From contig NZ_CP133269.1 of the NCBI RefSeq assembly GCF_030915525.1, forward strand, positions 4,358,501 to 4,422,500: DNA of 64,000 nt, written 5' to 3'. Shown here one piece after another: positions 31,666-40,240 of this stretch. The notes below the pieces were generated by a model. That model saw nothing but the letters and a program-made list of their open reading frames with translations, was not told the origin of the DNA and did no database searches. The DNA comes from Neobacillus sp. PS2-9. Lineage in GTDB: Bacteria > Bacillota > Bacilli > Bacillales > Cytobacillaceae. Numbering within the stretch: position 1 is the first letter of the stretch; each line of letters starts with the position of its first letter. Both the position numbers and the translations under genes were made by a program.

Positions 31666-32898
31666 ATGTCATCTTATGCAGAAAAACGGAAAGCCTTTTA
31701 TTCACAAATACCATCCTTCTGGTCCAATATATACGGAAGCGAATACAGTCTTTATCATGTTTTACCCATTAGTGAACAAACGGTCTGTCGCTTAAAGGAG
31801 GCAACTGAACGTATGGGGGCCGTTTTTTTCAAAACCGCACGCCTGCTTCGGAGCCTTTCAGACGAGCAACTACTTCAATTGGGTTACCCTAGATCAAGTC
31901 TTCCGTTTCTTAGATTAAAAAGCCTTTTTCCAGAATCGGTGATCTCCCGCTTTGATTTTGCCGTTACGGATCATGAACTCAAATTGCTTGAATTCAACAG
32001 CGATACTCCCACCTTTATCGTTGAATGTTTTCATGTGAATGGAAAAGCATGCAGTGAATTCGGCATGATTAATCCAAATGAAAAAGAAGAACGCCTCCTG
32101 TCATCCGGTATTACCAAAGCCGTGATAGAAGCTTCACAGGGAAAAAGTTCACCTAATATTGTGTTTACCGCTCATGTTGACCACATAGAGGATTGGCAGA
32201 CCACAAGCTATTTAAGCGCACTCTGTCAGGTTGAAAATAAGATGGTTCCATTGTCCGCTCTTCAGATTACTGACGATGCTTTACTTGACCCCGATGGTAT
32301 GCCTATTGATGTTTTATACCGACAAACCTACCCACTTGAACACTTAGTGGAGGACCGTGATCCTGAAACTGGAGATTTAATTGGAATCGAATTACTGCAG
32401 CTCGTGAAAGCTGGAAAGCTTTCTATTCTGAATCCTGTTTCATCCTTCCTTCTTCAACCCAAATCCATTCAGAGTTTAATTTGGGGATTAGCTGAGAACG
32501 GTGCCTTTTATACAGACGACGAGCAGAAGTGGATTAAGGACTATATGCTCCCAACGTATCTTGAAGCAGACTTTTTTGAAGGAAGAAGTTCCTTTGTAAA
32601 AAAACCATCCCTTGGCAGAGAAGGAGACACCGTTACGATTTGGGATCAACAATCTCAGTTGACGATTCAGAATGACTATCAAACGTATAAGGAAGAACTG
32701 CCAGTCTACCAAGCGTATGTGCCACTTCCCACTGTTTCATTGGAAACGGAAAAGGGAGTGGAAGAATTATCTTACGTTTTTGGCGCATTCCTTATTGCTG
32801 GAAAAGCAAGCAGCATAGGGGTCCGTGCTGGAGGGAAAATCACAGGGAACGAGTCGTATTTCTTGCCAGTTGGAATAAGAAAAGCGCAAGCGCCTTGA
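31666..32898 (+). CDS. Glutathionylspermidine synthase-like ATP-grasp ligase (YgiC/YjfC type)
   Basis: A 410-residue predicted amide ligase. The N-terminal pre-ATP-grasp part contains RFDFAVTDHELKLLEFNSDTPT, the conserved substrate-binding patch of the glutathionylspermidine synthase fold. The C-terminal half has the ATP-grasp elements FVKKPSLGREGDTVTIWD, with the catalytic KKP-x-x-GREG, and GGKITGNESYFLPVGI. It lacks the amidase half of the E. coli bifunctional enzyme. Starts two bases after the lipoprotein gene. The last residues (RKAQAP) and the stop are contributed by a dispersed hairpin repeat that begins at 32880, so the native C-terminus was altered. Confidence 0.85.
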   Translation: MSSYAEKRKAFYSQIPSFWSNIYGSEYSLYHVLPISEQTVCRLKEATERMGAVFFKTARLLRSLSDEQLLQLGYPRSSLPFLRLKSLFPESVISRFDFAVTDHELKLLEFNSDTPTFIVECFHVNGKACSEFGMINPNEKEERLLSSGITKAVIEASQGKSSPNIVFTAHVDHIEDWQTTSYLSALCQVENKMVPLSALQITDDALLDPDGMPIDVLYRQTYPLEHLVEDRDPETGDLIGIELLQLVKAGKLSILNPVSSFLLQPKSIQSLIWGLAENGAFYTDDEQKWIKDYMLPTYLEADFFEGRSSFVKKPSLGREGDTVTIWDQQSQLTIQNDYQTYKEELPVYQAYVPLPTVSLETEKGVEELSYVFGAFLIAGKASSIGVRAGGKITGNESYFLPVGIRKAQAP

Positions 32899-32999
32899 TC
32901 AGCCCCGACAGGCAAATGTTCTTCTGCAAAATAAGTCGCTCTTTGACTTTTTTTGCAGAAGGTTATTTGACCCGAGGGGCTAGGCGCTGGAGCTGGACA
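32880..32999 (+). repeat. Dispersed long-hairpin repeat, copy 2
   Basis: AAAAGCGCAAGCGCC at the left pairs with GGCGCTGGAGCTGG at the right; inner arms AGCCCCGA / GAGGGGCT and CTTCTGCAAAA / TTTTTGCAGAAG continue the stem. Shares its ends, but not its inner arms, with copy 1 at 2099. It overlaps the end of the ATP-grasp gene and separates it from the DUF350 gene. Confidence 0.8.
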
Positions 33000-33051
33000 T
33001 TTCTCGAAGTCGAATTTTAACTTTCTTATAATGAAGTAAAGGGGAATGAGT

Positions 33052-33438
33052 ATGGAGAATTTTTTATTATACTTAGTAGTTTCACTTGGTCTCTTGTTAG
33101 TAGGACTTGTGCTGATGGAAGTAACAACAAAAGTAAAGGAATTTTCCTTGATGGCAAAAGGAAATAAAGCAGCGAGTTATGTCCTTGGAGGCAGACTACT
33201 GGGTTTAGCCATTGTTTTGTATTCCACTGCTGCTAATTCTATCTCTTTAGGGGATATGGCCATATGGGGAGCGATTGGAATTGTTGCCCAAATTATTGTT
33301 TTTTACTTGGCAGAATGGCTTACGCCACGTTTTAACGTTATGCAAAGCATCGAAGAAGATAACCAGGCAGTTGGGTTGTTTCTAATGTTTTTGTCAGTCT
33401 CCATCGGAGTTGTCATCGCAGGCTGTTTGACCTATTAA
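33052..33438 (+). CDS. DUF350 membrane protein (YjfL-like)
   Basis: A 128-residue protein with four predicted membrane helices, matching DUF350 (YjfL). Proteins of this family are encoded with YjfC/YgiC-like ATP-grasp enzymes and YjfM/YgiB-like lipoproteins, exactly the trio seen here; the biochemical role of the membrane protein is unknown. An ATG at 33052 is used (a GTG-type start six bases earlier is possible), with AAAGGGGAATGAGT upstream. Ends at the edge of an inverted-repeat element. Confidence 0.82.
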   Translation: MENFLLYLVVSLGLLLVGLVLMEVTTKVKEFSLMAKGNKAASYVLGGRLLGLAIVLYSTAANSISLGDMAIWGAIGIVAQIIVFYLAEWLTPRFNVMQSIEEDNQAVGLFLMFLSVSIGVVIAGCLTY

Positions 33439-34110
33439 AAAACGGATTCGAGGATAACGGGTTCAGATACCTGTCACATTTTATAAAATTGCATTTTGTT
33501 ATACATTTTATCCTGCAAAATGCAGGGCTTTTTGTAATGTAAGTACATTACAAAGAGCCATTTAGGCCAAGGATTAGTTATAACTGAATGTTGATTTCAT
33601 TGTGTTTGAAAAATAAACGGATAAATTCCACTTAAATTGGGAAATATCCATATTTCCTTAAAAATAAGGGGAGATTTTCCGCTTATATGATCCAAGATCT
33701 CTTGATTTTGTCTTATTTTGACCAGTTAACCGGAATTTTTCAGCTTATTTCTGCTCCTTAAGCTTTCTCTTTAGTCATTAGCCGGAAATTCTCCGCCTAT
33801 TTAATTCTCATACCTACGCGATAATGAACACAATAAGTAACAACAGATCCAAGGCCATAGAAAACGTGAATTTGTAAATAAAAAACACCGCATTTTTCAG
33901 TCTAATTTGCAAGGTTACAGAAATCTCAGTAACCTTACTTTTTGAAATACAAATTAAACAACAGTTTCACGCCTATCTTTATTATTTTTCGCGTTATATC
34001 AATAAAAAATGACCATCAAATTCATATACAAATTGATGGTCATTTTAATATACATTTTGGACTTCTGTGACATGTAACGGAACCCGTTAATCCGAGGATG
34101 CGTTTTTTTT
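33437..34110. mobile_element. 0.67-kb element with about 42-bp imperfect inverted ends
   Basis: The left end (33437-33478) and the reversed right end (34069-34110) share AAAAAACG, AACGGGTTC and TGTCACA in the same order with few differences. The ends sit at the stop codons of two convergent genes (DUF350 and K+ channel) and include their T-runs, so the element seems to have opened a shared terminator, or is a solo MITE. Inside are several hairpins (33526-33559, 33912-33935, 34005-34047) and a word array, but no gene. Confidence 0.6.
33618..33799 (+). repeat. CGGAAATTCTCCGCCTA word array
   Basis: Four degenerate 17-base words start at 33618, 33669, 33731 and 33783, spacing 51, 62 and 52. All end in (C/A)(G/A)C(T/C)TA. 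They lie inside the 0.67-kb element. Confidence 0.5.
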
Positions 34111-35137
34111 ATAGTTTTTGAAATGTTACTTTATCACAGATCACAAATAACCTTGCATCCCTAGGAATTGGTTCATTCCATTTTTTGAGTATTTGTAAAT
34201 CATCACGGTCGGCTATCAACTGTGCCCCTTTTTCTTTTAGAAAATCATAAGCCATTCCGTAGGTTAACCATTCCGCTCTTACTTTCACTTCCCATAAATC
34301 ACTTCCCCCGTCCCCGTCCTTACGGCTTAAAAGTTGGGTAAAGAGATGGCTTGCGCCTTTTGTTTGTGCCGATTTCGCCATCAGATTAGATACAGATTCG
34401 TGAGAAAGAATGAACTCATCGATTTTCACATGTTTAAAATTACCGACATGCTTTTCGTTTAATATTTCAGCAATCGTATAGATATTACTTTCTGTGCCTT
34501 CGTCATAACGCTCAATAGAAGAAGCCACTAAAAGTGTTTTTCCATCTGCTAGGTCTGGGTTATCAATCCCATCAACTGCAAACAATAATACCGCTTTCGA
34601 TTTTTCAATCCCTGCTCTTCTTAGCGTTTCTTCATCGGTTGGACTTCCCTGGATATATAGAAACCGCTCATGTTCATAGGGTGTTTTTTCTAATTCATCT
34701 ATTAGAACGATTTCCGTTTTGGAATCGCCGAGAAAAAGTTCATTAATGGTATTTTTACTCTTAGCCGTCCAGCCAATAATGACATAATGGTTCGTTCCTC
34801 TAAATGTCATTCTTCCTTCCTCCTTCATTTGTTTGTACTGGGAAACAGCATCAACAATCACTCCAATTAATACACCGAAAAGTCCGATTCCAGCCGTATA
34901 TACGATTACCATCGCCCATATTCTTCCGAGCTGTGTCGTTGGATAAACATCTCCGTAGCCAACAGTCGTCATTGTCGTCAGAATCCACCAAACTGCGTGA
35001 AAGGTGTTTTCAAATGTTTTGGGTTCGAGCATTCTCATAACTGCTGCATTTATCAAAATATAAAATGTAGTAACGAGAATTAGCGTTCTGTACCGATACT
35101 TGGTCGCAGTTATAAACAGCTTTCTAAAAAATAGCAT
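34109..35137 (-). CDS. Potassium channel with RCK/TrkA-N domain (YugO-like)
   Basis: A 342-residue channel subunit. Two membrane helices flank a pore loop with the selectivity filter TVGYGD (residues 58-63). A cytoplasmic RCK/TrkA-N domain begins near 115 (NHYVIIGWTAKSKNTINELF, then VLIDELEK), followed by a TrkA-C-like ligand-gating region. YugO of B. subtilis, which has the same architecture and length, mediates K+ signalling in biofilms. The gene precedes an amidase by nine bases on the minus strand in the reverse order (amidase first), so the two are probably co-transcribed. Confidence 0.9.
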   Translation of the reverse strand: MLFFRKLFITATKYRYRTLILVTTFYILINAAVMRMLEPKTFENTFHAVWWILTTMTTVGYGDVYPTTQLGRIWAMVIVYTAGIGLFGVLIGVIVDAVSQYKQMKEEGRMTFRGTNHYVIIGWTAKSKNTINELFLGDSKTEIVLIDELEKTPYEHERFLYIQGSPTDEETLRRAGIEKSKAVLLFAVDGIDNPDLADGKTLLVASSIERYDEGTESNIYTIAEILNEKHVGNFKHVKIDEFILSHESVSNLMAKSAQTKGASHLFTQLLSRKDGDGGSDLWEVKVRAEWLTYGMAYDFLKEKGAQLIADRDDLQILKKWNEPIPRDARLFVICDKVTFQKL

Positions 35138-35146
35138 AGTGATCCC

Positions 35147-36664
35147 CTACTCTTTTTTCATATAAAATGGATTGCTTTGCACAGGCACCCAATCATCCGT
35201 AAGTTCCAACTGACCTGCCAGTGAAAAAAGGAAATCCTCTCTACCTTTGGCTGCCATGAATTGCACCCCAACCGGTAGTCCATCAGATGTCAGATGAATG
35301 GGCACGGTCATAGCAGGCTGGCCAGTTAAATTAGCAAGTTGTGTAAAAGGTGTTCTTTCTAAATTTTTTTCTGCCACTTGTTCAACGATGCCTGCTTTTT
35401 TCATCAACCTTCCTAAGGAAAGCTTCCCTGCAAACTGAAGTGCCGCCTTTTCCGATTTACTTGGTTCAAGTTCACCAATCTTTGCGGGTGGCGAAGCCGT
35501 TGTCGGTGTGAGTAGCAAATCATATGTCTCATGAAAATGTTCCATTTGAATAGCAGCCTTATCCCATTCTCTAATACCTAAAACAAATTCCTCCGCTGAT
35601 GTCGCTTTTCCCACTAATCCAAGCATCCATGTTGTCGATTCTACATCCGCCATTTTCGCTTTCCTGCCAAGAACGTCTTCAAGGGCTGCTAGCCCAGCGG
35701 CCACTTCTCCAAAGTACATGGTCAAATAGCTCTTTGCTATTTTTCTACCATCAACCGGTACGTCGACTTCGACCACCTGATGTCCCATCGACTCTAAAAG
35801 CTTGGCTGTTTTCAGTACTGCTTCTTTACAATCATTGTCAATCACATTTCCAAGGGGTGATTTTACAGAAAAGGCGATGGTCCATTTACTACTTGGTGCT
35901 TCTTGTACCAGTTGCAGATAGTTACCTTCAAATGGGGGAGCGTAAAAAGCCGCATATTTCTCATGGATCCGAATCTCATCAAGGATTGCCGCGCTATCTC
36001 TCACCGTTCTTGAGAGAATATGGTCTACTGATGCTCCCTGCCAATGCCTTGCATAAGTAGGACCAACCGGGGTCCTCCCACGTGTGGGTTTTATTCCAAA
36101 CAATCCACAATAGGCTCCTGGTATACGAATGGATCCACCACCATCATTAGCCCCTGCAATGGGGACCATTCCACTTGCCACAGCTGCTGCCGAACCTCCA
36201 CTAGAGCCACCTGGTGTATGATTCAAATTCCACGGATTCCGAGTGGGGCCGTAATACTCGGGCTCAGTAATCCCCATCAAAGCAAATTCTGGTACATTGG
36301 TTTGCCCCACAAACAACGCACCTGTTTTTCTTAGTTGTTTAACATATTCTGAATCTACTTTAGCTCGATAGGTTTGCAAAGCCCTTGAACCTGAGGTTAT
36401 TTTTTCACCCTGCACTTCTTGAGCAATATCTTTAAGAAGCATCGGTACTCCCGCAAATGTACCGTTTATATCCACATTCTCAGCTTCTTTTTCAGCCTTT
36501 TCATAAAACCTATTAATAACGGCATTTAATTGGGGATTATGTTTTTCTATCGTATGAATAGCTTCAGTCAGCACTTCTTTTGGTTGAATTTCCTTCTTTT
36601 TAATCAAGTCAGCTATTCCTAACCCGTCATAACTTTTATAATCAAAACCCTCCATCCAACTCAT
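35147..36664 (-). CDS. Amidase (amidase-signature family)
   Basis: A 505-residue hydrolase of the amidase-signature family. The Ser-cisSer-Lys triad can be placed: Lys78 in PMLLKDIAQ, Ser154 in [11 protein letters not shown] and nucleophile Ser178 in [10 protein letters not shown]. The Gly/Ser-rich signature around 145-185 is complete, and length is normal. Substrate is not predictable; relatives act on aliphatic amides, cyclic or linear oligoamides. No signal peptide. The start is either the first ATG or the ATG three codons later, both near a GGGG ribosome site. Transcribed ahead of the K+ channel gene. Confidence 0.9.
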   Translation of the reverse strand: MSWMEGFDYKSYDGLGIADLIKKKEIQPKEVLTEAIHTIEKHNPQLNAVINRFYEKAEKEAENVDINGTFAGVPMLLKDIAQEVQGEKITSGSRALQTYRAKVDSEYVKQLRKTGALFVGQTNVPEFALMGITEPEYYGPTRNPWNLNHTPGGSSGGSAAAVASGMVPIAGANDGGGSIRIPGAYCGLFGIKPTRGRTPVGPTYARHWQGASVDHILSRTVRDSAAILDEIRIHEKYAAFYAPPFEGNYLQLVQEAPSSKWTIAFSVKSPLGNVIDNDCKEAVLKTAKLLESMGHQVVEVDVPVDGRKIAKSYLTMYFGEVAAGLAALEDVLGRKAKMADVESTTWMLGLVGKATSAEEFVLGIREWDKAAIQMEHFHETYDLLLTPTTASPPAKIGELEPSKSEKAALQFAGKLSLGRLMKKAGIVEQVAEKNLERTPFTQLANLTGQPAMTVPIHLTSDGLPVGVQFMAAKGREDFLFSLAGQLELTDDWVPVQSNPFYMKKE

Positions 36665-36745
36665 CCCCGTTCATTGTTTTTTACTATTACTTCTATTAAT
36701 AGTTGCTATATTCCTTTATCAATTATTACTAATCGTTTTCTAATA

Positions 36746-36926
36746 GGCTGTGTTAAAGAACATTGTTGATTTTTATACCCTGTTGATTGGAGTGGAAGGC
36801 GCGAAGACTCCTGCGGGAGTAGCGGTCTCGGGAGACCCCGCAGGAGGAACGACGAGGAGGCTCCCGGAACGCCCGCGGAAAGCGAAGTGCCTGGAACGGA
36901 AATCAACAGACAACTTTAACAAAGCC
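36746..36926 (+). repeat. MITE-like dispersed repeat, copy B
   Basis: Starts GGCTGTGTTAAAGAACA and ends TTTAACAAAGCC. Closely matches copy A at 3730 across its length, with most differences in the palindromic centre (GGGAGACCCCGCAGG). Confidence 0.88.
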
Positions 36927-36984
36927 TTCTAATAAAATGATTCCTTATTCGTACCGTTTAGCAAAAACTACTTTAGTTTAGGTG

Positions 36985-37013
36985 TTGACAAACAATGTTA
37001 ATTCCTGTAATAT
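36985..37013 (+). promoter_or_regulatory. Strong orphan sigma-A promoter
   Basis: -35 TTGACA (36985-36990), 17-bp spacer, -10 TAATAT (37008-37013). No plus-strand gene follows for kilobases; the next 230 bases are foldable and gene-free. Confidence 0.7.
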
Positions 37014-37018
37014 TAGTG

Positions 37019-37250
37019 TTTGTGCTTCGCACACAGGTAACTTGGAATTATAAGATTACGCAATGTAAGAATTTATTTCTGGCATTCTGCTTATGTTTTA
37101 ATATAAAAACTTATTCACACTGGATCGGCTTCGGAGCCGTTAGGATGTAAGAGAGGTAGGGCTTACGTCGTTTAGGTACAAAACCATCAGGTGGAAGAAT
37201 AACCGCGGCAAATTTGTTTATAACAAACAATGATTATATATAAGTTTTTA
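37019..37250 (+). ncRNA. Candidate structured non-coding RNA
   Basis: Downstream of the orphan promoter. Hairpins include TGTGC-TTCG-GCACA-like (about 37020-37035), CGGCT-TCGG-AGCCG (37127-37140, a UUCG-type loop) and GTAAG ... CTTAC (37147-37165). AAAAACTTAT (37105-37114) pairs exactly with ATAAGTTTTT (37240-37249), closing a 145-base domain that ends in a T-rich stretch. No reading frame with a ribosome site. It does not match an RNA family I know; it could also be a relic of a mobile element. Confidence 0.4.
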
Positions 37251-37261
37251 CTTGCGAACAG

Positions 37262-37282
37262 AAAAGCGAAGCGCCTGAGAGC
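37262..37282 (+). repeat. Fragment of the long-hairpin repeat
   Basis: AAAAGCGAAGCGCC, the left end of the family seen at 32880, without its right end. Confidence 0.45.
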
Positions 37283-37367
37283 GCGATTAGCTAGACAGTT
37301 AGTTACTGTCTTTAATAAGACTAGCATTCACAAGTTACAATATGGATTCTAAATGAATCAGAGCTAA

Positions 37368-37400
37368 GAAGGCAGAGGAATTTCATTTCCTCTGCCTTCG
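37368..37400 (-). terminator. Terminator-like hairpin after the HD-GYP gene
   Basis: AAGGCAGAGGAA (37369-37380) pairs with TTCCTCTGCCTT (37387-37398). The T-run is poor on the minus strand. Confidence 0.6.
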
Positions 37401-37417
37401 TCCAATTTTGACCACTT

Positions 37418-38443
37418 TTACATATTGGCAACTTGGTTCAATGTTAAGTTTTCTTTTTGAAGGTTTAAAGGCTTGAAACCTTGTATTTCTAATATTGGCT
37501 GGTTTGGATATTTAAAGTCTATATGTAGAATCTCACCAACTTTACCATTTCGAAGGGTAATTTTCTTTCCTTTGGCCAATTCCATTAAAGAATTAGTAAA
37601 TGGTAAAACAATCGCTTCATCAAGACGATTCTGTTTAACTTCCTTAATTAATTCATCAACTGCGTAAAAGATTGACATAGAACTCCTATATACCCGATTT
37701 GAACAAATAGCATCAAAAGTATCTGCTACAGAGAGGATCCGGATAAAAAAAGGAATACTGTCTCCATTTAAACGATTGGGATATCCGGTACCATTTAATC
37801 GTTCATGGTGCTTTAAAACTCCTTCTAAGATGAGCGGATGTAAAGAAGTTTTCGACAGTAGATCGTATCCGAGCTTTGGATGTTGTTTAATCAGATTAAA
37901 TTCTCCATCTGTTAACCTAGAGGGCTTATTTAAAATCATTGGATCAATTTTAAACTTCCCGACATCATGAAACAGACCCATACTGGCTAAGAATTGTTGA
38001 TGCTTTTCCGATAATTTTAGTATTCTTCCTATTTTACTAGCTATTAAACCAACATTAATGGAATGCTTAAATAAATACTCATCCTCAGAGAATCTTTCCA
38101 TTAACTCTAAAACCCCAATGTCCTTTATGGCAAACTCCTCATGTAATTCTTGAAATGTATCAACCATTTCCTGAATCTCATTGTCATCGAGTTTTGATTT
38201 TCCACTAATACTTCTTTGTAACTCCTGGACGGATGAATAAACACTTCTATAAACTACTTCATTTAGTTCGCCAAATTTTTTTCCTATTAAATCCTTTGGT
38301 TGGTCGTACTCCTGTATTTGAATCTTATGTCGACTCAAATAATGCATGTGGTCATCTTTTAATACAGTTCCCTTCTTTAAAAGCAATACACCCGTTAAGG
38401 AATAAATATCCTCTTTTAATACCATACCCTTTTTTAACTCCAT
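37418..38443 (-). CDS. Soluble HD-GYP phosphodiesterase-like protein
   Basis: A 341-residue cytoplasmic protein. The first 100 residues resemble a small beta-rich domain that starts LKKGMVLKEDIYSLTGVLLLKKGTVLKD, often found before HD-GYP domains. The catalytic domain has SMGLFHDVGKFKIDP (HD pair) and HHERLNGTGYPNRL (GYP motif), plus ADTFDAICSNRVYR. The C-terminal end has a PilZ-like or unknown strand-rich extension (GKVGEILHIDFKYPNQPILEIQGF). Expected to hydrolyse cyclic di-GMP. Good ribosome site (GGGGAG). Single-gene unit. Confidence 0.87.
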   Translation of the reverse strand: MELKKGMVLKEDIYSLTGVLLLKKGTVLKDDHMHYLSRHKIQIQEYDQPKDLIGKKFGELNEVVYRSVYSSVQELQRSISGKSKLDDNEIQEMVDTFQELHEEFAIKDIGVLELMERFSEDEYLFKHSINVGLIASKIGRILKLSEKHQQFLASMGLFHDVGKFKIDPMILNKPSRLTDGEFNLIKQHPKLGYDLLSKTSLHPLILEGVLKHHERLNGTGYPNRLNGDSIPFFIRILSVADTFDAICSNRVYRSSMSIFYAVDELIKEVKQNRLDEAIVLPFTNSLMELAKGKKITLRNGKVGEILHIDFKYPNQPILEIQGFKPLNLQKENLTLNQVANM

Positions 38444-38687
38444 GTTATAAGCTCCCCTTTTTTATAACAGGTACTATTATGGTTCCTTCTATAAGGACAT
38501 CTCAAAAGTAAATCGAATAATGAAAAAAGTGTTACTTAGAATCACAAATTGTCGACCAATAGGTTAGTTTTTACTATTGTAATTTTATTGTATCTTAATT
38601 TTACTATAATTGGATTTTTTGATTTGGTAAAGGAAAAATTTGATTTTTCTAAAAGTCTTATACAATAGATGATTCTCCTCTATTAAA

Positions 38688-38722
38688 AACAAAAAAACCA
38701 CAGCATAAGTACTGTGGCAGGA
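38688..38722 (-). terminator. Terminator of the C39-like protease gene
   Basis: CCACAG (38698-38703) pairs with CTGTGG (38712-38717); TTTTTTTGTTTTT follows on the minus strand. Confidence 0.75.
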
Positions 38723-38763
38723 GAATCTTTTTTTAAAAATATATAAATATATCTTTAGATTTT

Positions 38764-39603
38764 TTATTTCTCTATAACAATCGCTTGCTTGCCCATTTGC
38801 TCCCAAGCTTTAATGAAGTTTTCACGGTTCAATTTTCTATTTTTGACTCCATAAGGGTCATTTACGTAAATATGAGTTTCATCATAGCCTGTGATGGCAA
38901 CACTATGTTCACTAAACGTAATATCAATTTTTCCCTGTGGCGTATCCCACGTTTGAAAAACAGAGACTGGCGCAAAGGTTGAAGTAGTAATAATCCATAC
39001 GGGTAGCCCTTGGCCGACCTTTTTTAATATATCCTCGAATCGGTGATTGGTTAAGTTCACTGCACGATCACCCACATATTTCTGAGCCAATTCTAATATG
39101 GGCCCGTTGTAAACACCCAGTCCAGGACCCTTTGCCATATTTCCCACGAAGCCAGCATTTGGATTTCCCTTTTTCCCATTATTATAGGTTAACGGAACTG
39201 TTTTAATATTTTCAGCTAAATCATTTTTTGTCACTTTAACCCCATGATAGTTTAGAATCATCGCTAAACTTGTAACCTCACACCCATTATAAAGCTTGGG
39301 TGCGTCCATTTGATTAAGCAATGGTACATCCAGCATGATATTATCCGGAATACTTGGCTCTGTATTGGTTAATTTCACTTCATTTACTGGCTCTGCTTCT
39401 TCTTGTAGGACTTCTTTATTTGCTGTTAGTGGCTCAGTCTCCTTTTGTGGTTCAACATCCGTAGACTTTGTTCGCACCACTTCTTTCAATTGAACGACAT
39501 CCTGCCAGTTAAATTTACCTGCAAAAATTGTATTTGCTCCTATAAAAGATATGATTAGTATAATAATAACGAATAACAATTTTTTCATAGACGAATATAC
39601 CAT
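38764..39603 (-). CDS. Secreted C39-like cysteine protease family protein
   Basis: A 279-residue protein with an N-terminal signal peptide or anchor (MKKLLFVIIILIISFIGANTI after a short pre-segment), a Glu/Thr-rich linker (about 40-88) and a C39_2 papain-like domain. Catalytic residues can be placed at Cys108 (YNGCEVTSLAMIL), His233 (SEHSVAITGY) and Asp249 (VNDPYG). Exported, so it probably acts in the wall or medium on an unknown substrate. Start may be the ATG at 39588, directly before the signal core, rather than 39603; the ribosome site AAGGA fits neither perfectly. Single gene. Confidence 0.85.
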   Translation of the reverse strand: MVYSSMKKLLFVIIILIISFIGANTIFAGKFNWQDVVQLKEVVRTKSTDVEPQKETEPLTANKEVLQEEAEPVNEVKLTNTEPSIPDNIMLDVPLLNQMDAPKLYNGCEVTSLAMILNYHGVKVTKNDLAENIKTVPLTYNNGKKGNPNAGFVGNMAKGPGLGVYNGPILELAQKYVGDRAVNLTNHRFEDILKKVGQGLPVWIITTSTFAPVSVFQTWDTPQGKIDITFSEHSVAITGYDETHIYVNDPYGVKNRKLNRENFIKAWEQMGKQAIVIEK

Positions 39604-39743
39604 TCCTTATGATAGTCTTTGTAAGCAACAAGCAAACTAGTAAAATACTACTATATAACATTACCAAACATTACTAAATGGATAAAGGAAAAACTTTTCC
39701 AAATTATCATAATTATTATACCTTAACTTATCCTTAAGAAAAT

Positions 39744-39775
39744 CCCCTCAGTTTTTTTAACTAAGGGGGAAAATA
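39744..39775 (-). terminator. Terminator of the ThrE-type exporter genes
   Basis: CCCCTCAGTT pairs with AACTAAGGGG around a T-rich loop; ATTTTCTT follows on the minus strand. Confidence 0.7.
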
Positions 39776-39782
39776 AGAATAT

Positions 39783-40229
39783 TCATATCCTGCTTTGATT
39801 AATTTTTCGAATGACTTGATTAATTACCTCAGAAAAAACTAAGCCGAAGGCAATAGCTCCTGCCAGCATCAATACTTTTGCTGCAGAGCCTAATGCTGCA
39901 TTGTAATTATTCTCCACAAAGTTCCGCATAGCATCATAGGCTAGACCCCCTGGTACTAAAGGGATTAACCCTGCCACACTAAAGATAATGACTGGAGTTT
40001 TGTAAAACTTAGCTAATTCCTGACTCAGAACCGCAATAAAAATCGTGGCAGCTAATGTAGCAAAAATGGCATCATTAGAATATCTCTCGAGTAGATAGTA
40101 AATTAACCAGCCACCCATTCCAATCAACCCACATTTAACCAAAGTCTCTTTTGGTGCATTAAAAAGGATGCCAAAGGCTCCTGTTGCTAAAAAACTTGTT
40201 ATTAATTGACCTAGAATTTCCAAGTTCAT
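39783..40229 (-). CDS. Threonine/serine exporter subunit, ThrE_2 (DUF3815) type
   Basis: A 148-residue membrane protein with four to five helices, corresponding to the C-terminal half of the ThrE exporter (YjjB type). The segment VAGLIPLVPGGLAYDAMRNFVENN is the family hallmark. Together with the 253-residue protein encoded 11 bases upstream it forms a split version of single-chain ThrE, which exports threonine and serine. GGTGG precedes the ATG. Confidence 0.88.
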   Translation of the reverse strand: MNLEILGQLITSFLATGAFGILFNAPKETLVKCGLIGMGGWLIYYLLERYSNDAIFATLAATIFIAVLSQELAKFYKTPVIIFSVAGLIPLVPGGLAYDAMRNFVENNYNAALGSAAKVLMLAGAIAFGLVFSEVINQVIRKINQSRI

Positions 40230-40240
40230 TCAAGCCACCT

